Notes: generated by a model from the letters alone, not told the origin. A stretch of DNA of 64,000 nucleotides from CAXXHQ01 sp963665265 (GCA_963665265.2 OY762224.2:1612001-1676000); one strand, 5' to 3'; numbered from the stretch's first letter, positions 7,530 to 16,257 are shown. Numbers and translations are program-made.

Positions 7530-9872
7530 ATGGATTTCGTTCATAAGACGAACGTTCGCTCGAAGTATCATATCATCGCTCTTTACGTGCTGTTTTTCTT
7601 CTCCGGCATTAGCGGGCTTGCTTACGAGACCGTCTGGTTAAGGATCATGAACCGTGTCGTCGGAAACACCGTCTATGCCACGTCCGTCGTGTTGGCGGCG
7701 TTTATGGCGGGAATGGCGCTGGGCGGATACGTTTTCGGGCGATACGCGGCCAGAGTGAAAAATCAACTTCGTCTTTACGCTTTTTTGGAGTTGGCCGTGG
7801 GCATTTCGGCCGCCGCGCTTACGGCGGCGTTGCTTCGATTGGGGCCGATCTACCAAATGTTCTACGCCCTTTTTGCCGAAAGTCGTTTCGCGCTTGGAGC
7901 CTTTCAGTGCGTTATGGCGTTTACGGTGATGGCGATTCCCGCCACGTTGATGGGCGGAACTTTGCCTGTACTCAGCGGATACACCAGACAATTTCAGGCC
8001 GGCTTTAGTTCGAGAATCGGTTTGCTTTACGGGCTGAATACGCTTGGAGCAGTCTTTGGCGTGCTTGGCGGCGGTTTCGTCACTCTCGGTCTTTGGGGAG
8101 AGACGGTCACTTTTTTGATCGGCGTCGGGATTACGGTCGGCGTAGCCTGCCTAGCGCTGCTTCTTTCGCGAAAGGAGTGGGATTGTTCGACCTCCGCTCA
8201 AAATGCGGAATCGGAAAACCAATCGAGCGTCTCGATATCGCCCTATTCTCCGACGATTCGCCGGTGGGTTGGCCTCGCTTATGCGTTGAGCGGCGCCGTC
8301 GCAATGGCCTACGAGGTCATTTGGACCCGCATGTTTCAGATATTCGTCGGAACGTCGATTTACGCTTTCAGCGTTATGTTAGCCTCCTACTTGCTTGGCG
8401 TCGGTCTCGGTAGCCTTGCGGGCGGACGATTATTCGGCAACGTAAGGCATCCCCTTCGCGCGTTCGGCGTCGCGCAGCTTTTTATCGCGGGCTATAGCGT
8501 TTTGGGGCTGGTCTTTTGCACATTTTTTAATCCCGTGACGCTTGAACTGAGCTTAACCCTCGGCAACGTCCTCGTAATGCCTCCGCTCGTCATTTTTCCC
8601 ATCACTGCGGTTTTAGGAGGAATGTTTCCGCTGGTTTGTCGGTGCTACGTTCCGAACGAAAAAGAAACGAGCCGCGCCGTGGGCCGTCTGTATTCGCTAA
8701 ATACCTTCGGCGGAATCTTGGGGTCTTTGATTTGCGGCTTCGTTTTTATAGGTCTTTTCGGAACGCGAGGAACGATTTTATTCCTTGCCGTGGTTAATTG
8801 CTCGCTCGGTTTGCTTTTTCTTATTCGTGAATCGGGCGAATGGAGTAAGCGGCGCGTATACGGCGTCTCTTTCGCTTCTCTTGCGTTTTTATTTTTATCC
8901 TTTTTCGCGGCTCCAGACCCTTTCCAATTCGCCCTCAATCGCGCGATGAATCGCTTCTACGGAGAGCGTGCGGAGAAAGCGAAAATCTATTTCAATAAAG
9001 AAAGCGCAACGGCGACCACAACCGCAATCGGCATCGACGGCGATCCGTTCTCCAAGCACCTTTGGGTAAATGGAATCGGAATGACTAATCTTTGTTACGA
9101 AACGAAAGTCATGGCGCATCTTCCGCTGCTGTTGCACCCTGAGCCGCACGACGCTTTGGTGATATGCTTCGGCATGGGTACGACGGTGCGTTCGATGCAT
9201 GCCCATAAAGAGATCAAGTGCGACGTCGTGGAGTTGGTTCCCGAGGTGATGGAGTGCTTTAAGTATTTTCATTCCGACGCTGAAGAAATCGTCGCCGACC
9301 CGAGAATACGCAGGTATGCCGACGACGGTCGCAATTTTCTGCTCGTTCGGTCCAAAAAATACGACGTCATCAGCATCGATCCGGCTCCGCCTATTTGGAG
9401 CGCCGGAACAGTGAACCTCTACACTCAGGACTTTTTCACTTTGTGCAAATCTCGGCTGACGGAGCATGGAATCATGTGTCTTTGGATTCCGCCGGTCCAG
9501 TATTCCGAAATGAAAATGATCATGAAATCCTTTCAAACTGTGTTTCCGAACACCTATGTTTGGAAAGGGTCGCTCTCAAAAACGCCGGGCGTTTTGTTGA
9601 TGGGATACCGAAACGATCAAGACCCTTCGTTCAAGGGGCTGCGAACGAACGCCGATGAGGCCGCGATTCGCGCCGACTTCAATGAATGGCCTCCCTACGA
9701 GATAGAAGACGTCAATCAGACCCTGGGGCAGCTAATGGTTTTTACCCCGCGCGAGTTTGCGATTTTCGTTTCGGACGAGCCGATCGTCACAGACGATTGT
9801 CCTTATACCGAGTTTCCGCTCTGGAGGAGTTTGTTTGATCCGTCGTTTCATGCGCGGCTAGAGCTTCGATAA
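7530..9872 (+). CDS. Membrane-fused spermidine synthase-like protein
   Basis: I chose the ATG at 7530 (AGAAGGGA upstream) over an upstream in-frame start at 7422, because the membrane domain begins just after it. The 780-residue protein has an N-terminal half with about a dozen hydrophobic segments in two related blocks, each with a GLAYE or AMAYE motif (SGISGLAYETVWLRI and SGAVAMAYEVIWTRM). The last 300 residues have a spermidine-synthase fold: FGMGTT as SAM-binding loop, VELVPEV, DDGRNFL, and ISIDPAPPIWSAGTVNLYTQDFF around the active-site Asp. It matches the known fused membrane-transporter/spermidine synthase family. Whether it makes or moves polyamine is unknown. There is no speD or other polyamine gene alongside. 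Confidence 0.85.
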   Translation: MDFVHKTNVRSKYHIIALYVLFFFSGISGLAYETVWLRIMNRVVGNTVYATSVVLAAFMAGMALGGYVFGRYAARVKNQLRLYAFLELAVGISAAALTAALLRLGPIYQMFYALFAESRFALGAFQCVMAFTVMAIPATLMGGTLPVLSGYTRQFQAGFSSRIGLLYGLNTLGAVFGVLGGGFVTLGLWGETVTFLIGVGITVGVACLALLLSRKEWDCSTSAQNAESENQSSVSISPYSPTIRRWVGLAYALSGAVAMAYEVIWTRMFQIFVGTSIYAFSVMLASYLLGVGLGSLAGGRLFGNVRHPLRAFGVAQLFIAGYSVLGLVFCTFFNPVTLELSLTLGNVLVMPPLVIFPITAVLGGMFPLVCRCYVPNEKETSRAVGRLYSLNTFGGILGSLICGFVFIGLFGTRGTILFLAVVNCSLGLLFLIRESGEWSKRRVYGVSFASLAFLFLSFFAAPDPFQFALNRAMNRFYGERAEKAKIYFNKESATATTTAIGIDGDPFSKHLWVNGIGMTNLCYETKVMAHLPLLLHPEPHDALVICFGMGTTVRSMHAHKEIKCDVVELVPEVMECFKYFHSDAEEIVADPRIRRYADDGRNFLLVRSKKYDVISIDPAPPIWSAGTVNLYTQDFFTLCKSRLTEHGIMCLWIPPVQYSEMKMIMKSFQTVFPNTYVWKGSLSKTPGVLLMGYRNDQDPSFKGLRTNADEAAIRADFNEWPPYEIEDVNQTLGQLMVFTPREFAIFVSDEPIVTDDCPYTEFPLWRSLFDPSFHARLELR

Positions 9873-10067
9873 CGCGGGGCGATTGGGATGCATTTAGAGA
9901 TCCCCTGCCTGAATTTGGACGGAATATACGGCTTCGTCGGCATGGGTTGGGGGAAGCCTGCAAGCTGATATCTGCCGGAACTGTACAAAAATGTATCTGT
10001 TTCGCAATTGTTACTAAAATAGTGGCGTATAAATGCGATTTTTTCCCTATCGCGCAGGAAACCCCTC

Positions 10068-10096
10068 TTGTTCGATTGGCTGAGAGTTCTTACTAT
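10068..10096 (+). promoter_or_regulatory. Possible promoter for tRNA-Gln
   Basis: TTGTTC and TACTAT are separated by 17 bp, about 65 bp before the mature tRNA. The match is moderate (4 of 6 in the -10 box) and rests on position. Confidence 0.3.
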
Positions 10097-10160
10097 AGTC
10101 TGATCGTTTGAGGACCTCGCCGTCCTCGATGCGGTAGTTTTCTCAGCGATGAGAAAGCGG

Positions 10161-10231
10161 TACCCGGTGGTGTAACGGTAACACTAGGGATTTTGGTTCC
10201 CTCATTCAAGGTTCGAATCCTTGCCGGGTAG
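10161..10231 (+). tRNA. tRNA-Gln (anticodon TTG)
   Basis: All four arms fold. Acceptor TACCCGG pairs with CCGGGTA, the D stem is GTGT/ACAC, the anticodon stem AGGGA/TCCCT carries loop TTTTGGT with anticodon TTG, and the T arm CAAGG/CCTTG has loop TTCGAAT. The discriminator base is G. The 3' CCA is not encoded, so it must be added by tRNA nucleotidyltransferase. Confidence 0.97.
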
Positions 10232-10443
10232 TTTTTCTTTTTAGGTCCCCCCTGCTTCTCCTGGCGGATAAGTCCTTGCGAGATGCAAAAATCTCCGGCA
10301 TTGATACTTTTTGCCTAAGGCGAACGATCCTAAGTCCTTGGGTTGCTTAGGTCTTGATTCTCTTTCGCCAAGTGTTTTTCCGTGTTAAAGACGGAAAATA
10401 ATGCCGAATTCTTCCACGCCCCTTTCGTATGTTGCGGTTTGGG

Positions 10444-10472
10444 TTGACCGAGATGTCCAACTACGCTACACT
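10444..10472 (+). promoter_or_regulatory. Sigma70-type promoter for rpsB
   Basis: TTGACC (5 of 6) and TACACT (4 of 6) are spaced by exactly 17 bp. Transcription would start near 10479, leaving a leader of about 190 nt before rpsB, long enough for the S2 autoregulation known in other bacteria. The rest of 10232-10667 holds small stem-loops (CCTAAG/CTTAGG near 10330; TTTCCGT/ACGGAAA near 10380) and no gene. Confidence 0.5.
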
Positions 10473-10667
10473 GAGGGGTTTACTGCCCTAAACGGTCTGG
10501 GGCGGTAATGCATGCAATAAGACCGGGTATATCGATGCGCGTTTCCCGTTCCGCCGCTTTCGCCGCAAGCGAGGCGAGCCGACTCATGGGATTCGCGTAT
10601 TTGGTCCAACGTCGGACGCTCTGCCTATGCGGAGACTTTGCCGGCGTGCCTTTTGAAGGAGTTAGCT

Positions 10668-11393
10668 TTGGCTACTGTTTTCGTTAAGGAGTTGATCGAG
10701 GCCGGCGTTCATTTCGGCCATCGCGCGAGCCGCTGGAATCCGAAGATGCGGCCTTACATTTACGCGCGACGCAACCTCATTCACATCATCGACGTCCGCG
10801 AAACGATTCGCGGTCTCCTCCGCGCCCGTAAGTATTTGCAGCGCGTCGCCCAAGGGGGCGGTTTGATTCTCTTCGTCGGAACCAAGCGTCAAGCGTCCGA
10901 CACCATCGAGCAACAATCGTTGCGTTGCGGACAGCCTTTCGTCAGCGATCGTTGGTTGGGCGGCACGCTCACCAACTTCCGCACGATTCGCGGTCGATTG
11001 GGCCGTCTCGAAGAGTTGGAACGAATTCTCAACAGCGAAGAAATCCAATCCTACTCGAAAAAGATGCAATCGTCGTTGAATCGCGAATACCGCAAGATGT
11101 ATCGCAACTTGAACGGTATGCGCACGATGAGCCGTTTGCCCGAGTGCTTGGTGATCGTCGATCCGCGCAAAGAAAAGAACGCGGTCAAGGAAGCCCGCAA
11201 ATTGGGCATCACCACCGTTTCGTTGATCGATACCGATTGCGATCCGGACGACGTCGATCTTCCGATTCCGGGCAACGACGACAGCATCCGCTCGATTGAG
11301 TTGATCATTCGTTTGTTGGCCGACGCCGTTTTGGCCGGTAAGGCCGACGCCGGCGCGTTGAAGCAAGAGCAAGCCGAGGGCGCCGCCGTCTAA
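10668..11393 (+). CDS. rpsB: 30S ribosomal protein S2
   Basis: The 241-residue product matches the usual S2 length. I place the start at TTG 10668, 7 nt after GAAGGAG, because the product then begins MATVFVKELIEAGVHFGHR, the normal S2 N-terminus. Conserved S2 blocks follow: RWNPKMRPYIY, IHIIDVRET, LFVGTKRQA, RWLGGTLTNFRTI, and the C-terminal VSLIDTDCDPDDVDLPIPGNDD, with RSIELIIRLLADAV after it. S2 is a late-assembling protein between the 30S head and body. It is the first gene of a conserved rpsB-tsf-pyrH-frr order and is followed 168 bp later by tsf. Confidence 0.97.
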   Translation: MATVFVKELIEAGVHFGHRASRWNPKMRPYIYARRNLIHIIDVRETIRGLLRARKYLQRVAQGGGLILFVGTKRQASDTIEQQSLRCGQPFVSDRWLGGTLTNFRTIRGRLGRLEELERILNSEEIQSYSKKMQSSLNREYRKMYRNLNGMRTMSRLPECLVIVDPRKEKNAVKEARKLGITTVSLIDTDCDPDDVDLPIPGNDDSIRSIELIIRLLADAVLAGKADAGALKQEQAEGAAV

Positions 11394-11561
11394 GAGCGGC
11401 CCGATCGATCGGCGCGAACTTACGTCGATCTCGCGGCTTGTTTCTTTCTGATTTTGTTTGAATTTCGCTAGGGTCGCGCGCCGCAAGACGCTCGACCCTT
11501 AGCGGTTTTATCGTACATAATAAATCGCATATATTCCGAACGAACCGGAGATAAAAAAACT

Positions 11562-12392
11562 ATGGCAGAGATTACAGCGGCCGCCGTGAAGGCGCTACGT
11601 GAGTTGACGGGCCTCCCCATGATGGACTGCAAAAAGGCCTTGACCGAGAGTAACGGCGACAGTGAAAAGGCCGTCGAGAACCTTCGTAAAGCCGGCGCCA
11701 AGGTCGCCGAGAAGCGCGCCGGTCGCGCCACCTCGTCGGGCCGCATCGCGATCTACCTCGATCCGGCTAAAAAAGTTGGCGCGATGGTCGATCTTCGCTG
11801 CGAGAGCGCCCCGGTTTCCAACCATGACGAGTTCATCGGTTTGGCCAACGACTTGGCGAAACAATTGGCGACGGGCCCTGGCGCCGCGACTCCCGAAGAG
11901 TTGCTCGCCCAGCCTTCCCCCAGCAAGCCCGGCAAAACTTTGCAGGACGTTTACGACGACCTGTTCAATCGCATCCGTGAGGCCTTCAAGCTCGAACGCA
12001 TCGTTCGCATCGACGGCGAATGCGGCGGTTACGCTCACCACAACGGCGCCGCCGGCGTCTTGGTCGAAGTTGAAAACGTCAATCCCGACTTGGCCAAGGA
12101 CATCTGCATGCACATCGCCGCCATGCGTCCCAAGGTTTTGGGCGTCGCCGATTTGGATCAAGAAGTCGTCGCCAAAGAGCGTGATATTCTCGCCGCCGCC
12201 GCGCGGGCCGAAGGCAAGCCGGAAGCGATCATCGCCAAGATGGTCGAAGGGCGCTTGAAGAACTTCTACGCCGAATGCTGCTTGTTAGAGCAACCCTTCG
12301 TGAAGGATGACAAGAAGACCGTCGGCGAGACCGCCAAAGACGCCGGCATGAAGGTCGTTCGTTACGTCCACTGGGAATTGCCCAAGGAATAG
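11562..12392 (+). CDS. tsf: Translation elongation factor Ts
   Basis: The 276-residue protein begins MAEITAAAVKALRELTG, with LPMMDCKKALTESNGDSEKA as the conserved N-terminal EF-Tu-contact region and a UBA-like fold in residues 1-50. KVAEKRAGR and SSGRIAIY open the core. The partner-exchange helix region includes HIAAMRPK. It catalyses GDP release from EF-Tu. GGAG lies about 10 nt upstream of the ATG. Placement directly between rpsB and pyrH supports the call. Confidence 0.97.
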   Translation: MAEITAAAVKALRELTGLPMMDCKKALTESNGDSEKAVENLRKAGAKVAEKRAGRATSSGRIAIYLDPAKKVGAMVDLRCESAPVSNHDEFIGLANDLAKQLATGPGAATPEELLAQPSPSKPGKTLQDVYDDLFNRIREAFKLERIVRIDGECGGYAHHNGAAGVLVEVENVNPDLAKDICMHIAAMRPKVLGVADLDQEVVAKERDILAAAARAEGKPEAIIAKMVEGRLKNFYAECCLLEQPFVKDDKKTVGETAKDAGMKVVRYVHWELPKE

Positions 12393-12435
12393 GACCTGTC
12401 CGTTAGTCCAAGGAAAAGGAATAGGAGCGCAACGC

Positions 12436-13188
12436 ATGGCCGGTCAAACGCCGATTACGACTCCGAAGTATAAACGCGTCGTCTTAAAGATATCGGGCGA
12501 AGGGTTCGTTCATCCGGGCGAACGCGGAATCGCCACCGACGCCGTTTTGCATATCGCGAAGCAGACATATCGCGCCGCGCAGCACGGCGTGCAGTTGGCC
12601 GTCGTCATCGGCGGCGGAAATATCCTCCGCGGAGCGCAGTTCACTTCGGGCGCGTCGTGCGTCCATGAGGCCACCGCCCACTACATGGGCATGTTGGCCA
12701 CCGTGATGAACGGCCTTGCGTTGCAAGACGCCTTGGAATCGTTGGGGTGCGACACGCGACTCATGACCGCCATCCGCATCGACGGCGTCGCCGAGCCGTA
12801 CATTCGCCGTCGCGCTCGTCGTCATTTGGAAAAAGGTCGTATCGTGATTCTCGCCGCAGGAACGGGAAGTCCGTTCGTCACGACCGACACCGCCGCCGCA
12901 CAACGGGCCCTTGAATTGGACGCCGACGTCCTTCTCAAGGCGACTCGCGTCGACGGCGTTTTCAGCGACGATCCGGAAAAGAATCCGCACGCCGTTCTTT
13001 ACGGAGAATTGACCTACGACGAAGTGCGGCGTCAAAACTTGCGAGTCATGGACTCCGAGTCGATCACCAAGTGCATGCAGTACAACATGCCGATCCTCGT
13101 TTTCAACTTCCGCAAGGAAGGCAATATCGAAAACGCGGTTTTGGGCGGTCGCGTCGGCACCTTGATTCAAGGCGCGCCGAAGGCGTAG
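12436..13188 (+). CDS. pyrH: UMP kinase
   Basis: The 250-residue protein has the amino-acid-kinase fold of bacterial UMP kinase. The N-terminal phosphate loop is VVLKISGEGF; VVIGGGNILRG, the MGMLATVMNGLALQDAL block, and FVTTDTAAAQRALEL follow, with the ATP-site stretch LLKATRVDGVFSDDP. It phosphorylates UMP to UDP in pyrimidine nucleotide synthesis and is normally allosterically controlled by GTP and UTP. It starts 43 bp after tsf with GGAG upstream, so it is probably cotranscribed with tsf and frr. Confidence 0.96.
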   Translation: MAGQTPITTPKYKRVVLKISGEGFVHPGERGIATDAVLHIAKQTYRAAQHGVQLAVVIGGGNILRGAQFTSGASCVHEATAHYMGMLATVMNGLALQDALESLGCDTRLMTAIRIDGVAEPYIRRRARRHLEKGRIVILAAGTGSPFVTTDTAAAQRALELDADVLLKATRVDGVFSDDPEKNPHAVLYGELTYDEVRRQNLRVMDSESITKCMQYNMPILVFNFRKEGNIENAVLGGRVGTLIQGAPKA

Positions 13189-13217
13189 TTTTCTTAGCTT
13201 TACGAGGAAAAGACTCA

Positions 13218-13778
13218 ATGTCCTTTGATGAAATATTGCTCGACGTTGAAGAGCGCATGGAGAAGGCCGTCGTCAAGTTGAAGAGCGACTTGGCAGGCAT
13301 TCGGACCGGCCGCGCTAATCCCGGCTTGGTCGATTCGTTGAAAGTCGAAGTGTACGGCTCGCCGGTTCCGATCAAGCAGATCGCTTCGGTCGGCGCTCCC
13401 GAGCCGACGCAGATCGTCATTCGCCCTTACGATCCCGGCACGCTTAAGGATATCGAGAAAGCGATCCAGGGGAGCGATTTGGGCTTCACGCCGCAAAACG
13501 ACGGTCGCGTCATTCGCTTGAACGTTCCGCCGCTTTCGACTGAAACTCGCCGCAAGCTTGTCGGCCGCGTCCGTGAGCTTGCCGAGGAGACGAAGGTCGC
13601 CGTGCGCAACGTTCGTCGCGACGGCAACAAAGCCGCCGATCAATCCGAGAAGGACAAAATCCTTTCCGAGGACGATTGCGAAAGAGTTAAGGAGCAGATT
13701 CAAGAGCTGACCAAGCAGTACGAGACGCAGGCCACCGACATGGCGAAGGCCCGTGAAACGGAAGTGATGGAAAGCTAA
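13218..13778 (+). CDS. frr: Ribosome recycling factor
   Basis: The 186-residue product equals the usual RRF length. Signature blocks are MEKAVVKLKSDLAGIRTGRANP, VYGSPVPIKQIASV, IRPYDPGTLKDIEKAI, NDGRVIRLNVPPLSTETRRKLV and VAVRNVRRDGN. With EF-G it splits post-termination ribosomes. AGGAAA precedes the ATG at 13218, and the gene sits 29 bp after pyrH. A terminator follows at 13819. In many bacteria uppS and cdsA come next; here they do not. Confidence 0.97.
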   Translation: MSFDEILLDVEERMEKAVVKLKSDLAGIRTGRANPGLVDSLKVEVYGSPVPIKQIASVGAPEPTQIVIRPYDPGTLKDIEKAIQGSDLGFTPQNDGRVIRLNVPPLSTETRRKLVGRVRELAEETKVAVRNVRRDGNKAADQSEKDKILSEDDCERVKEQIQELTKQYETQATDMAKARETEVMES

Positions 13779-13818
13779 TCGCCCCCTTTGCCGCTTTGCG
13801 AAGGGATTGGAAATAAAT

Positions 13819-13858
13819 AACGGCTTGGCTAGGTTTTTGACCCGGCCAAGCCGTTTTT
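13819..13858 (+). terminator. Rho-independent terminator of the rpsB-frr operon
   Basis: AACGGCTTGGC (13819-13829) pairs perfectly with GCCAAGCCGTT (13845-13855), followed by a T-run. It closes the translation operon 40 nt after frr. Confidence 0.9.
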
Positions 13859-13866
13859 GCTTTGAT

Positions 13867-13931
13867 CTGTAGGGAACGCCCTCTGTGGCGTTCCGCACCC
13901 GCCGGAACGCCACAGAGGGCGTTCCCTACAG
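13867..13931. repeat. 65-bp palindromic element (perfect 28-bp inverted repeat)
   Basis: Two perfect 28-bp arms (13867-13894 and 13904-13931) flank a 9-nt spacer. The arms begin CTGTAGGGAACGCC and contain CTCTGTGGCGTTCC. There is no T-run, so it is not a standard terminator. It lies between the convergent frr and cyclophilin genes, 8 bp beyond the frr terminator and 6 bp from the cyclophilin stop. This form and location fit a REP/BIME-like or MITE-like dispersed palindrome. No second copy was noticed in the window. Confidence 0.85.
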
Positions 13932-13937
13932 GTGTCG

Positions 13938-15101
13938 CTACGATTTCTTGACCGCGTATTCATGCGGGCGTTTGCGCAGCACTTTAATCTCAATGATCTT
14001 GTCCGGATCGGGAGCGTTGGGGTCCTCCGGATCGCGGCGTTGAATTTTCGCCAGCACGTCCATTCCCTTAATCACGCGGCCGAAAGCGGTGTGCTTGCCG
14101 TCGAGGAACGACGTCGGAACGAACGTAATGAAAAACTGTGAACCGCCGGTATCACGTCCGGCATGGGCCATGCTGAGCGTACCCATGAAGTGACGACGGT
14201 AGTTTGGCTTGTAGCATTCGCAAGGAATCGTGTAGCCCGGTCCGCCGGTGCCGTCGCCCTTCGGGCAGCCGCCCTGGGCCATGAATCCGTCCAAGACGCG
14301 ATGGAACGTCAAACCGTTGTAGAAGCCCTTTTCGGCCAACGTGATGAAGTTCGCCACGGCGATCGGAGCCTCATTTTCAAACAGCTCGATCTCCATGTCG
14401 CCCTTGGCGGTGCGAATTAGCACGCGCGGCAAATCGTCGGCCTTCGCTTCCGATTCACGTATCTTCTGCTCTTTTTCCCATTCTTTTTTCAACTTTGGCA
14501 TCTCCTGAGTGTAACGTACGACGAGGTTCGCTAGTTTATCGCCGGGGGTGTTGCTTCCGTATTTTTCCTTTTGGCATTGTCCTAAGTATTTTTCCGCGTT
14601 CGGGAAATCATTCAACATTAAAGCGGCGATTCCGGCGCAGGCGTAGGTATGCACTTTGGCGTCGTCATGATCGATAAGTAGTTTGCCGATTCTTGCCGCG
14701 GTGACGTAATCGTCCGCAAAAATCTTCTCCGGCAGAACCGCCACCAGTAATTCTTTGCACTCTTTGTCGGCGCCGGGAGCTTCGGCGTAGGCTTTCTCCA
14801 CGGCGTCGAAAAGCTTCGGCTGAAGCGCCTCGGCCTGTTTGATCTTTTCCGCCCATTGGCGACGGAGGGCCGGAGTCTCTTCTTTGGTCGCTTTTTTTGC
14901 TTTCGCTTGGAGCAGAGTGAGTTCGCCGATCAGCTTCTTCCACTCCTGCATTGTTTTCTGAAACTCGGCGTTGGCAGGGCCCAAATTCGCCGTCGGCGTC
15001 GCGTCAGGAGCCGCCGTTCCCTCCTTCGTATCCGCCGCCTGGGCGGTCGAAACGAACGCCGCAGCCAGTAAAAGAAGCCCCTTCACCGTTTGCTTTAACA
15101 T
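13938..15101 (-). CDS. Secreted peptidyl-prolyl cis-trans isomerase (cyclophilin type)
   Basis: The 387-residue protein begins with a signal peptide (KGLLLLAAAFVSTAQA, cut near residue 22), after AAAGGA and the ATG at 15101. Residues about 25-220 are a helical, Lys/Glu/Ala-rich region with TPR-like character. The C-terminal 160 residues form a cyclophilin domain: FHRVLDGFMAQGG, GGPGYTIPCE, GTLSMAHAGRDTGGSQFFIT, and LDGKHTAFGRVIKGMDVL, including the FHR and QFF catalytic segments. It should fold proteins outside the cytoplasm. The gene is convergent with frr and divergent from rsmD. Confidence 0.92.
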   Translation of the reverse strand: MLKQTVKGLLLLAAAFVSTAQAADTKEGTAAPDATPTANLGPANAEFQKTMQEWKKLIGELTLLQAKAKKATKEETPALRRQWAEKIKQAEALQPKLFDAVEKAYAEAPGADKECKELLVAVLPEKIFADDYVTAARIGKLLIDHDDAKVHTYACAGIAALMLNDFPNAEKYLGQCQKEKYGSNTPGDKLANLVVRYTQEMPKLKKEWEKEQKIRESEAKADDLPRVLIRTAKGDMEIELFENEAPIAVANFITLAEKGFYNGLTFHRVLDGFMAQGGCPKGDGTGGPGYTIPCECYKPNYRRHFMGTLSMAHAGRDTGGSQFFITFVPTSFLDGKHTAFGRVIKGMDVLAKIQRRDPEDPNAPDPDKIIEIKVLRKRPHEYAVKKS

Positions 15102-15260
15102 CGAATGTCCTTTATTGAATTACGCTCAGTGCGCGGCCGTTAGCTCCGTTCGAAGCGTTTCCTTTACGCCACGCGCTCCATACGTTATCATATTACATTC
15201 CGATCGCAAAGACCGCCGTACTTTTCGCCGAGCATTAAATCCCCGTATTTTCCCGCCGCT

Positions 15261-15875
15261 ATGAGCAAACGTCCGCCAAAAATGTCTTCTGACGAGGTTG
15301 TCGGACTCCGAATTATCGGCGGGCGATTTCGCGGGCGAAAGCTGGAGTATTCCGGCGATCGACGCACTCGTCCCATGAAGGATCGCCTCCGGGAGGCCGT
15401 TTTTAACCTAGTCGGTTACGACGTTAAAGGCGCTCTGGCCATTGATCTTTTCGCCGGCACCGGAGCCTTGGGGCTTGAGGCGGTCAGTCGCGGAGCGGCA
15501 AAAGCGATCTTTCTCGAACGCCATTTTCCGACCGCCGCCATTATTCGGAAAAACGCGAAAACGCTTGAATCCGAAGCGATTATTGAAGTCTCGGCGGGAG
15601 ATTCTTTTCTTTGGTGCAAGCGCCGCCCCAATTTGGGAACCCTCCCTTGGGTCGTTTTTTGTTCGCCTCCCTACGATTTCTTCGTCTCAAGGAATGAAGA
15701 TATGCTCGAGATGATCGGCGGTCTTTGGCAGGACGCGCCCGAAGGAAGCGTAATCGTCGTCGAATCTGACGAACGGTTTGATTTTCAAACGCTCCCCGAC
15801 CCCTCGGCTTGGCTTGTCCGCGAATACGCTCCTGCGGTAGTGGGAATTTACCGAAAAAACGCCGCAAAGGCCTAG
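15261..15875 (+). CDS. rsmD: 16S rRNA (guanine966-N2)-methyltransferase RsmD-like
   Basis: The 204-residue protein has the RsmD N-terminus (LRIIGGRFRGRKL), then RPMKDRLREAVFN and the SAM-binding motif I AIDLFAGTGALGLEAVSRGA. It should methylate N2 of G966 in 16S rRNA. The catalytic motif IV, normally D-P-P-Y or N-P-P-Y, reads CSPPYDFF here, with Ser in the first position, which may alter activity. Start choice is between ATG 15261 and ATG 15282; the first is used. A cupin gene follows 19 bp later, whereas coaD often follows rsmD elsewhere. Confidence 0.85.
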   Translation: MSKRPPKMSSDEVVGLRIIGGRFRGRKLEYSGDRRTRPMKDRLREAVFNLVGYDVKGALAIDLFAGTGALGLEAVSRGAAKAIFLERHFPTAAIIRKNAKTLESEAIIEVSAGDSFLWCKRRPNLGTLPWVVFCSPPYDFFVSRNEDMLEMIGGLWQDAPEGSVIVVESDERFDFQTLPDPSAWLVREYAPAVVGIYRKNAAKA

Positions 15876-15894
15876 CTGTTCTCCGTAACAAACT

Positions 15895-16257
15895 ATGGAC
15901 GTTCAAAACATTGATAATGTCCCGGCCTTCATTACTAAGGACGGCTCGGAAATCCGCGAACTGCTCGCCTACCGAAATTCATGCATTCGTAACCAGACAT
16001 TGGCCGAGGCTCGTCTGCCGGTCGGCGGCTCCACGACGCCCCACCGCCATCTTAAAACCGAGGAAATCTACTACATCCTCGAAGGCGTCGGCCTGATGCA
16101 AGTTGGCGATGAATCGCAGCAGATCGGGCCGGGCGACGCCGTGGCGATTCCCCCAGGGGCCAAGCACCAGATTACGAACGTCGGAACCGTTCCTATGAAG
16201 TTTCTCTGCTGCTGCGCGCCAGGTTACGAACATGAAGACACCTTGTTGGATGAATAG
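15895..16257 (+). CDS. Small cupin-domain protein
   Basis: The 120-residue single-domain protein has both cupin motifs. Motif 1 is TTPHRHLKTEEIYYILEGVG, with two His and a Glu that would bind a metal, and motif 2 is GDAVAIPPGAKHQITNVG with the third His. Single-domain cupins of this kind include sugar isomerases, dioxygenases and sensory domains; the substrate cannot be told from sequence. It sits just downstream of rsmD and may be cotranscribed. Confidence 0.88.
   Translation: MDVQNIDNVPAFITKDGSEIRELLAYRNSCIRNQTLAEARLPVGGSTTPHRHLKTEEIYYILEGVGLMQVGDESQQIGPGDAVAIPPGAKHQITNVGTVPMKFLCCCAPGYEHEDTLLDE

Noticed and set aside
10662..11486. A 274-codon open frame opposite rpsB
   Set aside because: rpsB is unmistakable on the + strand; this is a shadow frame.
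13867..13931. The perfect palindrome as a terminator of frr or the cyclophilin gene
   Set aside because: There is no T-run on either side, and frr already has a classical terminator at 13819-13858.
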